DNA of 64,000 nucleotides from BOG-908 sp963795825. Its GTDB lineage: Bacteria; Pseudomonadota; Alphaproteobacteria; Acetobacterales; Acetobacteraceae. A program made the position numbers and the translations under genes. The first letter of the stretch is position 1. Each line of letters opens with the position of its first letter. Positions 44,494 to 54,268 of this stretch are shown here, piece after piece. Below the pieces are notes generated by a model that did no database searches, was not told the DNA's origin, and saw only the letters and a program-made list of their open reading frames with translations. The DNA is taken from contig CAWCIW010000003.1 of NCBI GenBank assembly GCA_963795825.1, forward strand, positions 62,001-126,000, given 5' to 3'.

Positions 44494-45179
44494 AACTCGC
44501 CGTCCACCTCGAGCTCGGACATCAGCTCCGGCTCGAGCTTCGCCGCGTCGATCCACTCGCGCATTTCGGGGAGCGCCATGATGCGGTCGCGATAGGCCTC
44601 GCAGACCGGGTCGAGATCCACGTCGTAGGTGGTGAAGCGGGTGCACACAGGGGCGAACATCGCGTCCGCCAGGCAGAGCCGCGCGCCGAACAAATATGGC
44701 CCGCCGGACCGGGCCAGGCAGTCGCGCCAGATCTCGGTGATGCGCGCGATATCGGCGCGCACGCCGGACCAGAGCGGGAAATTCGGCCGGAACGCGTGCA
44801 GGTTCACCGGCAGCGCGGCGCGCAGGACGGTGAAGCCGCCCTGCATCTCGCTGCTCACGGCGCGGCAGAGCGCGCGCGTCGCCTGGTCGGCGGGCAGCAG
44901 GCCGGCCTCGGGCGCCAGCTCGGCCAGGTATTCCGCGATGGCCAGCACGCCCCAGACCTGCACCGCGCCGTGGGCCAAAGAGGGGATGCGGGTGGAGCTG
45001 GTCTGCTGCAGGAGTTCGGCGCGCGCCACGGTATCGTCGTTCGACACGCGCTCCACCCGGAAGGCCAGGCCGGACCAGCGCAGCAGCAACCAGCCGCGCA
45101 GCGACCAGGAGGAGTAGTTGCGGCTGCTGATCGTCAGCACGGCTTCGGCGGGGGCTGCGGAAGAGCCTGGTTTGGCCAT
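44490..45179 (-). CDS. Glutathione S-transferase family protein
   Basis: 229 residues. An N-terminal thioredoxin-like domain (L-T-I-S-S-R-N-Y-S-S-W-S-L-R-G-W-L-L) with Ser-rich start where Ser/Tyr binds glutathione, a linker, and an all-helical C-terminal domain containing Y-L-F-G-A-R-L-C-L-A-D-A-M-F-A-P-V, the GST D-x-M-F-A-P pattern. Cytosolic detoxification or isomerisation. Start ATG at 45179, divergent from phaZ across PAIR element 18. Confidence 0.86.
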   Translation of the reverse strand: MAKPGSSAAPAEAVLTISSRNYSSWSLRGWLLLRWSGLAFRVERVSNDDTVARAELLQQTSSTRIPSLAHGAVQVWGVLAIAEYLAELAPEAGLLPADQATRALCRAVSSEMQGGFTVLRAALPVNLHAFRPNFPLWSGVRADIARITEIWRDCLARSGGPYLFGARLCLADAMFAPVCTRFTTYDVDLDPVCEAYRDRIMALPEMREWIDAAKLEPELMSELEVDGEF

Positions 45180-45227
45180 GGTGGGGTCCTGATCGGGAGG
45201 TTACGCCGGGTCAGATTGTGGCCTGTG

Positions 45228-45417
45228 CGGCAGGAAGGAAGAAAGGCCTTCTTTTTCGAGAAAAAGAAGCAAAAAGCTTTTGCTCCGACGCCTGCCCGAA
45301 GATCAGGCCGAGTCTGCAAGCGCATCGGCCCGCAGAACAGGCGTAGGCTCCCGTGCAGGCGTCGGGACCAAAAGCTTTTTGGTCCTTTTTCTCGAAAAAG
45401 GACTGCTTTCTTTCTTA
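45228..45417. repeat. PAIR element 18 (between divergent genes)
   Basis: The left arm (45228-45297) is CTTC/TCGAG and the right arm (45353-45417) GTCC/CTCGA; the inner stem CCGACGCCTGC pairs with GCAGGCGTCGG. GST starts 49 bp to the left and phaZ 51 bp to the right. Confidence 0.9.
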
Positions 45418-45467
45418 GTTCACGACGCCCCTTTCGCAACTGCGAGTACGCGTCCAATCTACCAACC

Positions 45468-46700
45468 ATGCTCTATAAACTCTTCCAGGCCCAGTCCGAC
45501 CTCCTGGCCCCCGCCCGCGCCGCCGCCGGCCTCTGGCTGGACCTGCTGGGCCAGATGCCGCGCCTGAAACAACTCCCGGCCGTGCGGTTGATGGCCGCCG
45601 GCGCCGAGCTGTTCACCACCGCCGTCGTCACCCAGGCGCGCCGGCCGTTCGGCATCGCCGCCGTCGAGATGGACAACCGGGTGGTCGCCGTCACCGAACG
45701 GGTGATCACCGCCACGCCCTTCGGCAGCCTGCTCCGGTTCGAAAAGGATTGCCTGACGAAGCAGCCCAAGGTGCTGGTGGTGGCGCCGATGTCCGGCCAT
45801 TTCGCCACCCTGCTGCGCCCGACGATCCAGACGATGCTGGCCGATTTCGACGTCTATATCACCGACTGGCACAATGCCCGCGACGTTCCGGTGGCGGCCG
45901 GCCGCTTCGGCCTGGACGAATACACCGACCACATCATCGGCTTCCTCGAGGCGCTCGGGCCGGACACCCATCTGCTGGCGATCTGCCAGCCCGCGGTGCC
46001 GGCGCTGATGGCGACCGCGGTGATGGCCGAGGCGCGCAACCCGGCCCAGCCGCGCACCCTCACGCTGATGGCCGGCCCGATCGACACCCGCAACAGCCCC
46101 ACGCGGGTGAACGTGATGGCCAAGAAGCAGACCATCGCGGAATATGAGCGGAAAGCGATCAGCCAGGTGCCCGCGCGCTACGCCGGCGCGGGACGTCGCG
46201 TGTATCCCGGTTTCTACCAGCTCGCCTCGTTCATGGCGATGAACGCGGACCGCCACATCAACGCCCAGCTCACCCAGCTCCGCCGCCTGTTCACCGACGA
46301 TACCGAGGGCGCGGCCGCGCATAGCCGCTTCTACGACGAGTATTTCGCGGTGGCCGACCTGCCCGCCGAGTTCTACCTCGAAACCGTCGCCCGGGTGTTC
46401 CAGGATCACCTGCTGGCCAAAGGCGAGATGACCTGGCACGGCAAACCCGTCGATCCGGGCGCGATACGCCGGACCGCGCTGCTGGTGGTGGAAGGCGAGC
46501 GTGACGACATCTGCGGCGTGGGCCAGACGATGGCGGCGCTCGATCTCTGCCGCAACATCCCCGCCGCCCGGAAGAAATACCATTTGCAGACCGGCGCCGG
46601 CCATTACGGCGTGTTCAGCGGTCGCGCCTGGACCGGGCATATCTATCCGAAGGTGCGCGCGATGATCGAGGAAGCGGCGGAGTTCCGGTCGGCGGCTTGA
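45468..46700 (+). CDS. phaZ: Intracellular polyhydroxybutyrate depolymerase
   Basis: 410 residues, matching the intracellular PHB depolymerase family. The catalytic Cys173 lies in L-L-A-I-C-Q-P-A-V-P, replacing the serine of extracellular enzymes; the D in E-G-E-R-D-D-I-C-G-V and H in G-A-G-H-Y-G-V complete the triad. The N-terminus Y-K-L-F-Q-A-Q-S-D-L-L is typical. It mobilises native PHB granules for carbon and reducing power. No phaC/phaP is in the window. A PAIR element follows directly after the stop. Confidence 0.93.
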   Translation: MLYKLFQAQSDLLAPARAAAGLWLDLLGQMPRLKQLPAVRLMAAGAELFTTAVVTQARRPFGIAAVEMDNRVVAVTERVITATPFGSLLRFEKDCLTKQPKVLVVAPMSGHFATLLRPTIQTMLADFDVYITDWHNARDVPVAAGRFGLDEYTDHIIGFLEALGPDTHLLAICQPAVPALMATAVMAEARNPAQPRTLTLMAGPIDTRNSPTRVNVMAKKQTIAEYERKAISQVPARYAGAGRRVYPGFYQLASFMAMNADRHINAQLTQLRRLFTDDTEGAAAHSRFYDEYFAVADLPAEFYLETVARVFQDHLLAKGEMTWHGKPVDPGAIRRTALLVVEGERDDICGVGQTMAALDLCRNIPAARKKYHLQTGAGHYGVFSGRAWTGHIYPKVRAMIEEAAEFRSAA

Positions 46701-46893
46701 TTAGGCCAGGCAGGCAAGCAGTCCTTTTTTGAAAAAAAGGACCAAAAAACTTTTGTTGTGACGCCTGCACGACGTGTTGGCTATTCCTGCAATCGCATCG
46801 GCTTGCAATACGAGCGTAGGCTATGGGGCAGGCGTCGGAGCAAAAGCTTTTTGGTCCTTTTTCTCGAAAAAGGACTGCTTTCTTGCTTGCCTA
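46701..46893. repeat. PAIR element 19
   Basis: The left arm (46701-46771) is GTCC with TTTTTTGAAAAAAA and CAAAAAACTTTTG; the right arm (46826-46893) is GTCC/CTCGA with CAAAAGCTTTTTGG. The core GACGCCTGCAC pairs with GGGCAGGCGTC. A TATCAGGATTGGTCCCAGTC stretch (46893-46912) weakly resembles the outer motif of elements 5, 10 and 12. Confidence 0.88.
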
Positions 46894-46967
46894 TCAGGAT
46901 TGGTCCCAGTCTGCAGGCGCGGTGGCTGGCACACACGGCGTGGGCGTCGGAGCAAGAGCTCGTTGCC

Positions 46968-47622
46968 TCACCACGCCACCACAACCCCATTCTGATCCAG
47001 AAAAACCCCGCTCTCCCGCGCCGCATCCATAACCGCCAGCAGCGCCCGCGCCGCGTCCTCCGGCGCCACCCCCTGCGACGTAAAACCCGCCGACAGCCCG
47101 GTCCGCACCGTCCCCGGGTGCAGCGCCAGCAGCACCGCCTCCGGCCGCCGCCGCGCCACTTCCACCGCGGCCGTGCGCAGTATCTGGTTCAGCGCCGCCT
47201 TCGACGCGCGATACGAGTACCCAGCCGCCCAGTCGGTTGTCGCCGATGCTGCCGACGCGGGCGGACAGCGTGGCGAACACGCACCGCCCCTGGCGCGGCA
47301 GCAGATCCGCGAAATGCTTGATCAGCAGCGCCGGGCCGATCGTGTTGATGGCGAACGCCCGCGCCATCGCCGCCGGGTCCAGCTCGGCCAGGCGCTTCTC
47401 CGGACCTTTCCCGTCGATGGTGAGCGCGCCGGTGGCGTCGATGATGCGGTCGAAGGGCGGCAGGTGGCGAAGGCTGGCGGCGGCGCGGGCCAGGCTGGCT
47501 TCGTCGGTGAGTTCGATCGGCGGATCGGACCGGCGGCTCAGGCCGACAGCCTGGGTGGCCGCCGCCAGCGCCGCGCCGAGGCCGCCGGTGCAGCCGAGAA
47601 CGAGGGTGCGCGGCTCAGAAAT
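46968..47622 (-). CDS. Short-chain dehydrogenase family protein (frameshift, start unclear)
   Basis: About 218 residues when corrected. The cofactor motif L-V-L-G-C-T-G-G-L-G-A-A-L is at the N-terminus; the Asn motif I-N-T-I-G-P-A-L-L occurs in the middle; Y-S-Y-R-A-S-K is the catalytic Y-x3-K. One extra G near 47221 (GGCTGGGTACTCG) breaks the frame just before that motif. No ATG/GTG/TTG fits near the true N-terminus; the frame is open back to about ATT at 47622, where it overlaps the DUF1674 stop, so another indel may hide the start. A C-factor-like SDR by pattern. Confidence 0.72.
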
Positions 47623-47764
47623 CGGTGCAGCGGCCTTTTACTTCCCAGTCGCCGAAGCGCGTGGGCTCGGGGCCTTTCGGGCCGCCGATCTCCTTCGGCA
47701 TGGGGGTTTTGCCGTCCGGCTTTGGGCCGGCGTCCTGCTGGGTGGCGGGCTTTTCGTGTTCCAT
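47615..47764 (-). CDS. DUF1674 small protein (succinate dehydrogenase assembly factor 4-like)
   Basis: 49 residues. The C-terminal block E-I-G-G-P-K-G-P-E-P-T-R-F-G-D-W-E-V-K-G-R-C-T-D-F is the DUF1674/SDHAF4 signature. Related mitochondrial proteins protect and help assemble the succinate dehydrogenase flavoprotein subunit; that is family knowledge. ATG at 47764, and the stop overlaps the following SDR gene. Confidence 0.88.
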   Translation of the reverse strand: MEHEKPATQQDAGPKPDGKTPMPKEIGGPKGPEPTRFGDWEVKGRCTDF

Positions 47765-47806
47765 GGGGGAGATGTTGCGAGGGTTCGGCGTGTTGCAACG
47801 GGGCAG

Positions 47807-47985
47807 AAAGGAAGCAGTCCTTTTTTGAAAAAAAGGACCAAAAAACTTTTGCTCCCCCGCTTGCACCATCGCCTCCCACTTTCTGCCAGACGCGCGCTCG
47901 CAGAAGATGCGTAGGCTCGGGTGCAGGCGTCGGAGCAAAAGCTTTTTGCTTCTTTTTCTCGAAAAAGAAGGCCTTCCTTGCCTTC
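47807..47985. repeat. PAIR element 20
   Basis: The left arm (47807-47866) is GTCC with TTTTTTGAAAAAAA and CAAAAAACTTTTG; the right arm (47921-47985) is CTTC/CTCGA with CAAAAGCTTTTTG. Core CCGCTTGCAC against GTGCAGGCGTCGG. It lies between the DUF1674 start (47764) and the acs stop (47988), both leftward. Confidence 0.9.
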
Positions 47986-47987
47986 CC

Positions 47988-49922
<1,935 letters not shown>

Positions 49923-49943
49923 TTTCTGGGTCTCCCTTGGGCG

Positions 49944-49993
49944 CAAGGAAGGCCTGCTTTCTTGAAAAACAGAAGCAAAAAACGTTTGCTCAT
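49944..49993. repeat. Degenerate solo PAIR arm (element 21)
   Basis: GGAAGGCCTGCTTTCTTGAAAAACAGAAGC followed by AAAAAACGTTTG is a decayed CTTC-type left arm, immediately upstream of the acs start. The stem has substitutions (CTGC/CAG). No partner arm. Confidence 0.7.
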
Positions 49994-50020
49994 TCAGATG
50001 GGGTGCGGTGACGCATCTCG

Positions 50021-50202
50021 GGCAGGCAAGCAAGCAGTCCTTTTTCGAGAAAAAGGACCAAAAAGCTTTTGCTCCGACGCCTGCACGGAAGCTTACTTCT
50101 GTTCTGCCGGTGCGTAGGCCTGCAGGAAAAGCGCAGGCCTTTGTGCAGGCGTCGGAGCAAAAGCTTTTTGCTTCTTTTTCTCGAAAAAGAAGGCCTTCCT
50201 TC
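50021..50202. repeat. PAIR element 22 (best-paired copy)
   Basis: The left arm (50021-50086) is GTCC/TCGAG and the right arm (50141-50202) CTTC/CTCGA. The 28 nt at 50059-50086 are perfectly complementary to 50143-50170, with a 56-nt spacer that itself holds a CCTGCAGG-like inner repeat. It lies upstream of acs and directly after the EVE stop (50203). Confidence 0.93.
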
Positions 50203-50622
50203 CTACTTCGCCTTGGTGCCCCCCAGCTTACAAATATGTGCCCAGAACGCCGGCTCCACCGGCGCCACCGACAGCCGCGAATACTTCAGCAAAGCCAGCC
50301 CCTCCAGCGCCGGATCGGCCTTCATCGCCGCCAGCGTCACGGCTTTCTTGAACGGCCGCACCGCCTGCATGTCCACGCACACCCAACTGGTACCCTCATC
50401 CGCGGTGGGATCCGGATAGGCCGCGCGCGCCACCCGCACGATGCCCACCACCTCCTTGCCGATGTTGGAGTGGTAGAAGAATGCCAGATCACCGACCGCC
50501 ATGGCTTTCAGGTTGTTCTTCGCCTGGTGGCTGCGCACGCCGGTCCACGGCTCGATATCGTGCGCCACCTGCATGTCCCAGGAAAACGAATCCGGTTCGC
50601 TTTTCACCAGCCAGTGGTTCAT
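50203..50622 (-). CDS. EVE domain protein
   Basis: 139 residues, one EVE domain: N-H-W-L-V-K-S-E-P-D-S-F-S-W at the start, W-T-G-V-R-S-H-Q-A-K-N-N-L-K in the middle, and F-F-Y-H-S-N. EVE is a PUA-like fold that in related proteins reads modified bases in DNA or RNA. Nothing here shows a restriction or defence neighbour. Start ATG at 50622, 10 bp after the stop of the upstream 312-residue gene, so the two are co-transcribed. Confidence 0.9.
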   Translation of the reverse strand: MNHWLVKSEPDSFSWDMQVAHDIEPWTGVRSHQAKNNLKAMAVGDLAFFYHSNIGKEVVGIVRVARAAYPDPTADEGTSWVCVDMQAVRPFKKAVTLAAMKADPALEGLALLKYSRLSVAPVEPAFWAHICKLGGTKAK

Positions 50623-50632
50623 GCGGCGACGC

Positions 50633-51571
50633 TCACGATATCGCCAGCCTGCCGATTGCGGTGGCCGCATCGATCCAGGCCTGCAGCTCGTGCGTCGGCC
50701 GCTGCGACAGATCGAGTATCAGCGGGAACACGCGCTGCACGTCCTGCGCATAGGCCGAGCCCAGGAGCTGGGTCTGGTAGCCGAAGCTTTGCCTGTACCA
50801 ATGGATGTCGGTCTTGCCCACCGTCGTGATCTGCCAGCCGGGTTCGGGCGGATAGGGGACATGCTGCATCCCGTTGCCACTGACGAAATTCGCCAGCAGG
50901 TTCTGCCACACCGCCGGCAGGGCCCCCTCGATCACCGGCGCGCCCGCCACGAACGGCAGGATGGACATGCGCTCGATCGCCGCGGTCTCCAGCACGAAGT
51001 CGGTGGCGGGCAGTGGCGGCCGCGGATCATGCACACCATCGAGCTTGTTGGCGGGCCGGAGCAGCCAGGAACGTCGCCCGGCCAGGATGTGGAAGCGGTT
51101 GATCAGCGTGGCCGTGGCGCCGCCGATCTGCCCGCCGAGATACGCCTCGGCAACGGCGGCAGCGGGGCCCATCGTCAGGCCGAGCATGCCCCCGGCGCCG
51201 GCGCCCACGGCACTGCCGATCGCGCCGACCTGCCCGTCATCGGCATCCGGCGTATCGCGGTGCAGGGTCTGCACGGTGAACCCGTCCGCCAAGGTGGTGA
51301 TCACCCGCACCCAGTCGTAATGTTGCAGTTTCATGCCGACGATCGGCACGGCACCGTGAAACTTGTAGAGGTTGTCGCTGCCCTGCCGGAATTGTTGAAC
51401 GGTGGCCGCCTTGCTCCACACATAGGCGGGAAACTTGCTGATGAATTGCGCCGCCAGGTTGGCCGCCGTGGTGGGCGGCGCACCCGGCGGCGAACGGAAC
51501 ACCACGCGGAAGCGGTTCAGGTGCCAGTCGCCCCATCCGCTGGCCACGGGCAGGTCGGTGAAATGCGGCAT
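50633..51571 (-). CDS. Protein of unknown function with Gly-rich hydrophobic hairpin
   Basis: 312 residues. The centre (about residues 118-160) is A-I-G-S-A-V-G-A-G-A-G-G-M-L-G-L-T-M-G-P-A-A-A-V-A, a glycine-rich hydrophobic stretch like a membrane-inserting hairpin, flanked by N- and C-terminal soluble parts with no motif I recognise. No signal peptide. It precedes the EVE gene in a likely two-gene operon. Start ATG 51571 is the first in frame after the noisy upstream part. Confidence 0.62.
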   Translation of the reverse strand: MPHFTDLPVASGWGDWHLNRFRVVFRSPPGAPPTTAANLAAQFISKFPAYVWSKAATVQQFRQGSDNLYKFHGAVPIVGMKLQHYDWVRVITTLADGFTVQTLHRDTPDADDGQVGAIGSAVGAGAGGMLGLTMGPAAAVAEAYLGGQIGGATATLINRFHILAGRRSWLLRPANKLDGVHDPRPPLPATDFVLETAAIERMSILPFVAGAPVIEGALPAVWQNLLANFVSGNGMQHVPYPPEPGWQITTVGKTDIHWYRQSFGYQTQLLGSAYAQDVQRVFPLILDLSQRPTHELQAWIDAATAIGRLAIS

Positions 51572-51680
51572 CGGCACGCTCCCTGTCTCGGTCTGCCAAC
51601 ATCGCCCGCGCGGCGGACCCGGCACCGCGACGATACGTTACTGATCCGGTCAGAGTTCCGCCCGGGCCTGTCGGCTGCGG

Positions 51681-51974
51681 TCAGGCGGCGAGGCTGCCGT
51701 CGCGATACACCTGGCGGTAGGGGCGGATGATCACGGATTCGAACAGGCCGGCTTTGGTATAGGGGTCGGCTTCGGCGAAGCCCGCGGCTGCCGCGCGGTC
51801 CGCCACATCGACGATGAGCAGGCTGCCGCAGGGGCGGTCATCGATGTCCAGCATGGGCCCGGCGTGGACGATGCGGGTTTCGTAGGTGGTGAGGTAGGCG
51901 AGGTGGTTGGCTCTGGTGGCCAGGCGGAGGTCCAGGCTGCCGGGCTTGTCTGTGCAGATGAGGACGAAGAGCAT
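51681..51974 (-). CDS. YciI-like domain protein
   Basis: 97 residues. The YciI/dimeric alpha-beta barrel signature: M-L-F-V-L-I-C-T-D-K-P-G, R-A-N-H-L-A-Y-L (the conserved His), G-P-M-L and a C-terminal D-P-Y-T-K-A-G-L-F. Such proteins often bind small ligands or are enzyme subunits of ferredoxin-like fold; activity unproven. A solo PAIR arm follows upstream at 52005-52064. Confidence 0.88.
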   Translation of the reverse strand: MLFVLICTDKPGSLDLRLATRANHLAYLTTYETRIVHAGPMLDIDDRPCGSLLIVDVADRAAAAGFAEADPYTKAGLFESVIIRPYRQVYRDGSLAA

Positions 51975-52004
51975 TGGCGGGCCTTGGCTTCGGGAGGGTG
52001 GGGA

Positions 52005-52064
52005 AAGCAAGGAAGGCCTTCTTTCTTGCAAAAAAGAAGCAAAAAACTTTTGAATGGACGCTGG
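52005..52064. repeat. Solo PAIR arm (element 23)
   Basis: CTTC type with TTCTTGCAAAAAAGAAG hairpin and CAAAAAACTTTTG; no right arm within 110 bp. The divergent genes on both sides (51974 minus, 52176 plus) have their upstream space here. Confidence 0.82.
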
Positions 52065-52175
52065 GGTGTGGGTGGCGGTTAGGTCTGTCGGCTTGCGCTT
52101 CGGCGGGCAATGCGTGGGCTTGGTGCCTGTCGGTTTCCGCGCGGGTGCTTGGCGGTTCATCAGTGGGAGCGGGTT

Positions 52176-52502
52176 ATGTTGACGCGTACGGCGATCTACG
52201 AGGGCACCATACAGGCCGGGCAGGAAGATGTGTTCTTCGCGCGCGTGCGCGCCGAACTGGAGCCGCTGTGGCGCCGGTTTCCCGGCGTGCTCGGGGTGCG
52301 CGTGCAGCGCATGCGCGCGGCCGATGCCGACGCGCGGCCGATCGCGATGATACTGGAGATGGATTTCGCGGACATGGCGGCGATAGAGCGCTGCCTGGCG
52401 TCGTCGATACGGCCTGAATCGCATGCGGCGACGGTCGAAGTGATGAAACTGTTCGACGGGCGATTTTATCATCTGATGGGGGAGGCGACCACGCTGGTGT
52501 AG
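52176..52502 (+). CDS. Dimeric alpha-beta barrel-like protein of unknown role
   Basis: 108 residues. A ferredoxin-like fold is suggested by alternating strands and helices (F-F-A-R-V-R-A-E-L-E-P-L-W-R-R-F-P-G-V-L-G-V-R-V-Q-R), and it resembles small Dabb/EthD-like domain proteins by pattern only. GGGAGCGGG lies upstream of ATG 52176. No catalytic residues identified. Confidence 0.55.
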   Translation: MLTRTAIYEGTIQAGQEDVFFARVRAELEPLWRRFPGVLGVRVQRMRAADADARPIAMILEMDFADMAAIERCLASSIRPESHAATVEVMKLFDGRFYHLMGEATTLV

Positions 52503-52563
52503 TTTGGATCACTCGAGATGCACCCGAGCACTACCCGATCGTGTGCAACACGTTGTTTGATGC

Positions 52564-52756
52564 CAAGAAGCAAGAAAGGAAGGCCTTCTTTTTCGAGAAA
52601 AAGAAGCAAAAGCTTTTGCTTCGATGCCTGCGTGAAGACCGAGACTGCTTCTGCAAGCGCATCGGCTTGCAGAAAGAGGGCGGGCGATACTGCAGACGTC
52701 AGAGCAAAAGCTTTTTGGTCCTTTTTCTCGAAAAAGGACTACTTTCTTGCTTGCGC
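52564..52756. repeat. PAIR element 24
   Basis: The left arm (52564-52632) is CTTC/TCGAG with the shorter CAAAAGCTTTTG; the right arm (52690-52756) is GTCC/CTCGA with CAAAAGCTTTTTGG. The core GATGCCTGC weakly pairs with GCAGACGTC. It ends 2 bp before the stop of the OYE gene. Confidence 0.9.
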
Positions 52757-52757
52757 G

Positions 52758-54080
52758 CTAAGCATCAACGCCAACTCCCTGCCCGCTCGCCCGCCACGCC
52801 CGCGCCGTAGCCCGCGAACGCCGCTGATCCGCAATGAACGCCGCCAGCACCCCCAGCCCCGGATCGGCCCGCCCCGTATCGCCCAGACGCACCAACTGCT
52901 CGTAATACCACCCCTGGGCGGCAAACGTGTTCAACGCCCGTATCGCCGCCACCGGCGACGCACCGCCCAGCCACCCGGACCCCAGACGCAACTTGCCCTC
53001 CCACCGGTCCAGCTCGGTGATCTCCCCGCGCAACAGGCGCCCCGCCGCCCCCGCATCCACGCACAACGGCCGCCCCAGCCCGATCACATCCACCCCGTCC
53101 TGCGCCACCGCGGCCTCCATCCCGGCCGCCGTGCGGAACCCGCCCGTCACCATCAGCTTCGCCCGAATCAGCACCGCGCGTATCTCCGGCGCGAAACGCT
53201 GGAAATAGCTCTCGCGCGCCAGCGTGCTCGCGCGCACCGCCTGCTCGGAGATCGGCTCCATCCCCAGCACATCCATCATCGCCGGCTGCTCGTAGCTGCC
53301 GCCGGAGATCTCGATCAGGTCCACCCCGGCCGCATCGAGCCAGCCCGCCACCACCACACTGTCCGCGAACGCGAACCCGCCGCGCTGGAAATCCGCCGAG
53401 TTCAGCTTCACCGACACCGGGAAATCCGCGCCCACATCGGCGCGAACCTTGCGCACCACCTCCAGCAGGAACCGCGCGCGGCCGGCCAGATCGCCGCCCC
53501 ACTGGTCGTCCCGCTGGTTGGCCCGGGGCGAGAGGAACGCGGAGGCCAGATACCCATGCGCCGCATGCACCTGCACGCCGGAAAACCCGGTCTCGCGCGC
53601 CACCACCGCCGCCGCGCCGAAGCGTTCGATCACCGACAGGATCTCTGCCTCGTCCATCGCCACCGGCTCGCCGAACTGCCCGCCCGGCAACCCCAGCGCC
53701 ACCGCGGAGGGCGCGTGCGGCGTCGGGTTCACCATCTTCTGCGTCTGCCGCCCGGCATGCGAAAGCTGCATCCATACCTGGTTGCCGCCGGCGGTCGACG
53801 CCTCCGCCCAGCGCTTGAACGCCGCCCGCGCGGCTGCATCCTGCGGCCCCTGCAGCACCACGTTGCCTGGCGCCTCGAGGTGGTGGCGGTCGACGATGAC
53901 GTTGCCGGTGATCAGCAGCCCCGCGCCGCCTTCGCTCCAGGCGCGATACAGGCGCTCCAGCCTGGGCGTCGGGCGGCCGGCCTGGTCGGCCAGGCGCTCC
54001 GTCATTGCGGCTTTCGCCAGGCGGTTCGGGAGCGTGGCGCCGCAGGGGAGGGTCAGGGGCTGGGATAGCGTGTCGGGCAT
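52758..54080 (-). CDS. Old yellow enzyme family NADH:flavin oxidoreductase
   Basis: 440 residues, only the FMN-binding TIM-barrel domain, so not a 2,4-dienoyl-CoA reductase with Fe-S extension. Seen: N-R-L-A-K-A-A-M-T-E near residue 22, Q-L-S-H-A-G-R-Q-T near 105, H-A-A-H-G-Y-L-A-S-A-F-L-S-P-R-A-N-Q-R-D-D-Q-W-G-G near 175, and G-G-F-R-T-A near 305. These are the flavin and substrate-binding blocks. It probably reduces activated C=C bonds with NAD(P)H. ATG 54080 is favoured over GTG 54086 because AGGA at 54088-54091 is 7 bases upstream. The stop abuts PAIR element 24 and the start abuts element 25. Confidence 0.88.
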   Translation of the reverse strand: MPDTLSQPLTLPCGATLPNRLAKAAMTERLADQAGRPTPRLERLYRAWSEGGAGLLITGNVIVDRHHLEAPGNVVLQGPQDAAARAAFKRWAEASTAGGNQVWMQLSHAGRQTQKMVNPTPHAPSAVALGLPGGQFGEPVAMDEAEILSVIERFGAAAVVARETGFSGVQVHAAHGYLASAFLSPRANQRDDQWGGDLAGRARFLLEVVRKVRADVGADFPVSVKLNSADFQRGGFAFADSVVVAGWLDAAGVDLIEISGGSYEQPAMMDVLGMEPISEQAVRASTLARESYFQRFAPEIRAVLIRAKLMVTGGFRTAAGMEAAVAQDGVDVIGLGRPLCVDAGAAGRLLRGEITELDRWEGKLRLGSGWLGGASPVAAIRALNTFAAQGWYYEQLVRLGDTGRADPGLGVLAAFIADQRRSRATARAWRASGQGVGVDA

Positions 54081-54090
54081 TGTCACATCC

Positions 54091-54253
54091 TAAGAAAGCA
54101 AGCAGTCCTTTTTTGAAAAAAAGGACCAAAAAACTTTTGCTATGACGCAACGTACGCGCTTCGGTGTATCCGGAGGCACCACCCCGTTGCAAATGCGGGG
54201 AGGTAAAAGTTTTTTGGTCCTTTTTTTCAAAAAAGGACTGCTTGCTTCCTTGC
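54091..54253. repeat. PAIR element 25 filling a divergent intergenic region
   Basis: The left arm (54091-54151) is GTCC with TTTTTTGAAAAAAA and CAAAAAACTTTTG; the right arm (54200-54253) is GTCC with TTTTTTTCAAAAAA and TAAAAGTTTTTTGG. The OYE gene starts 11 bp to the left and the dienelactone hydrolase gene 16 bp to the right, so the 188-bp divergent gap is nearly all element. Both arms also hold the ribosome-site regions at their outer ends. Confidence 0.9.
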
Positions 54254-54268
54254 GCCCGGAACCGCCCC

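Noticed and set aside
44247..45467. N-terminal extension of the PHB depolymerase frame back to 44247
   Set aside because: It reads antisense through the GST gene and a PAIR element; the family N-terminus starts at 45468.
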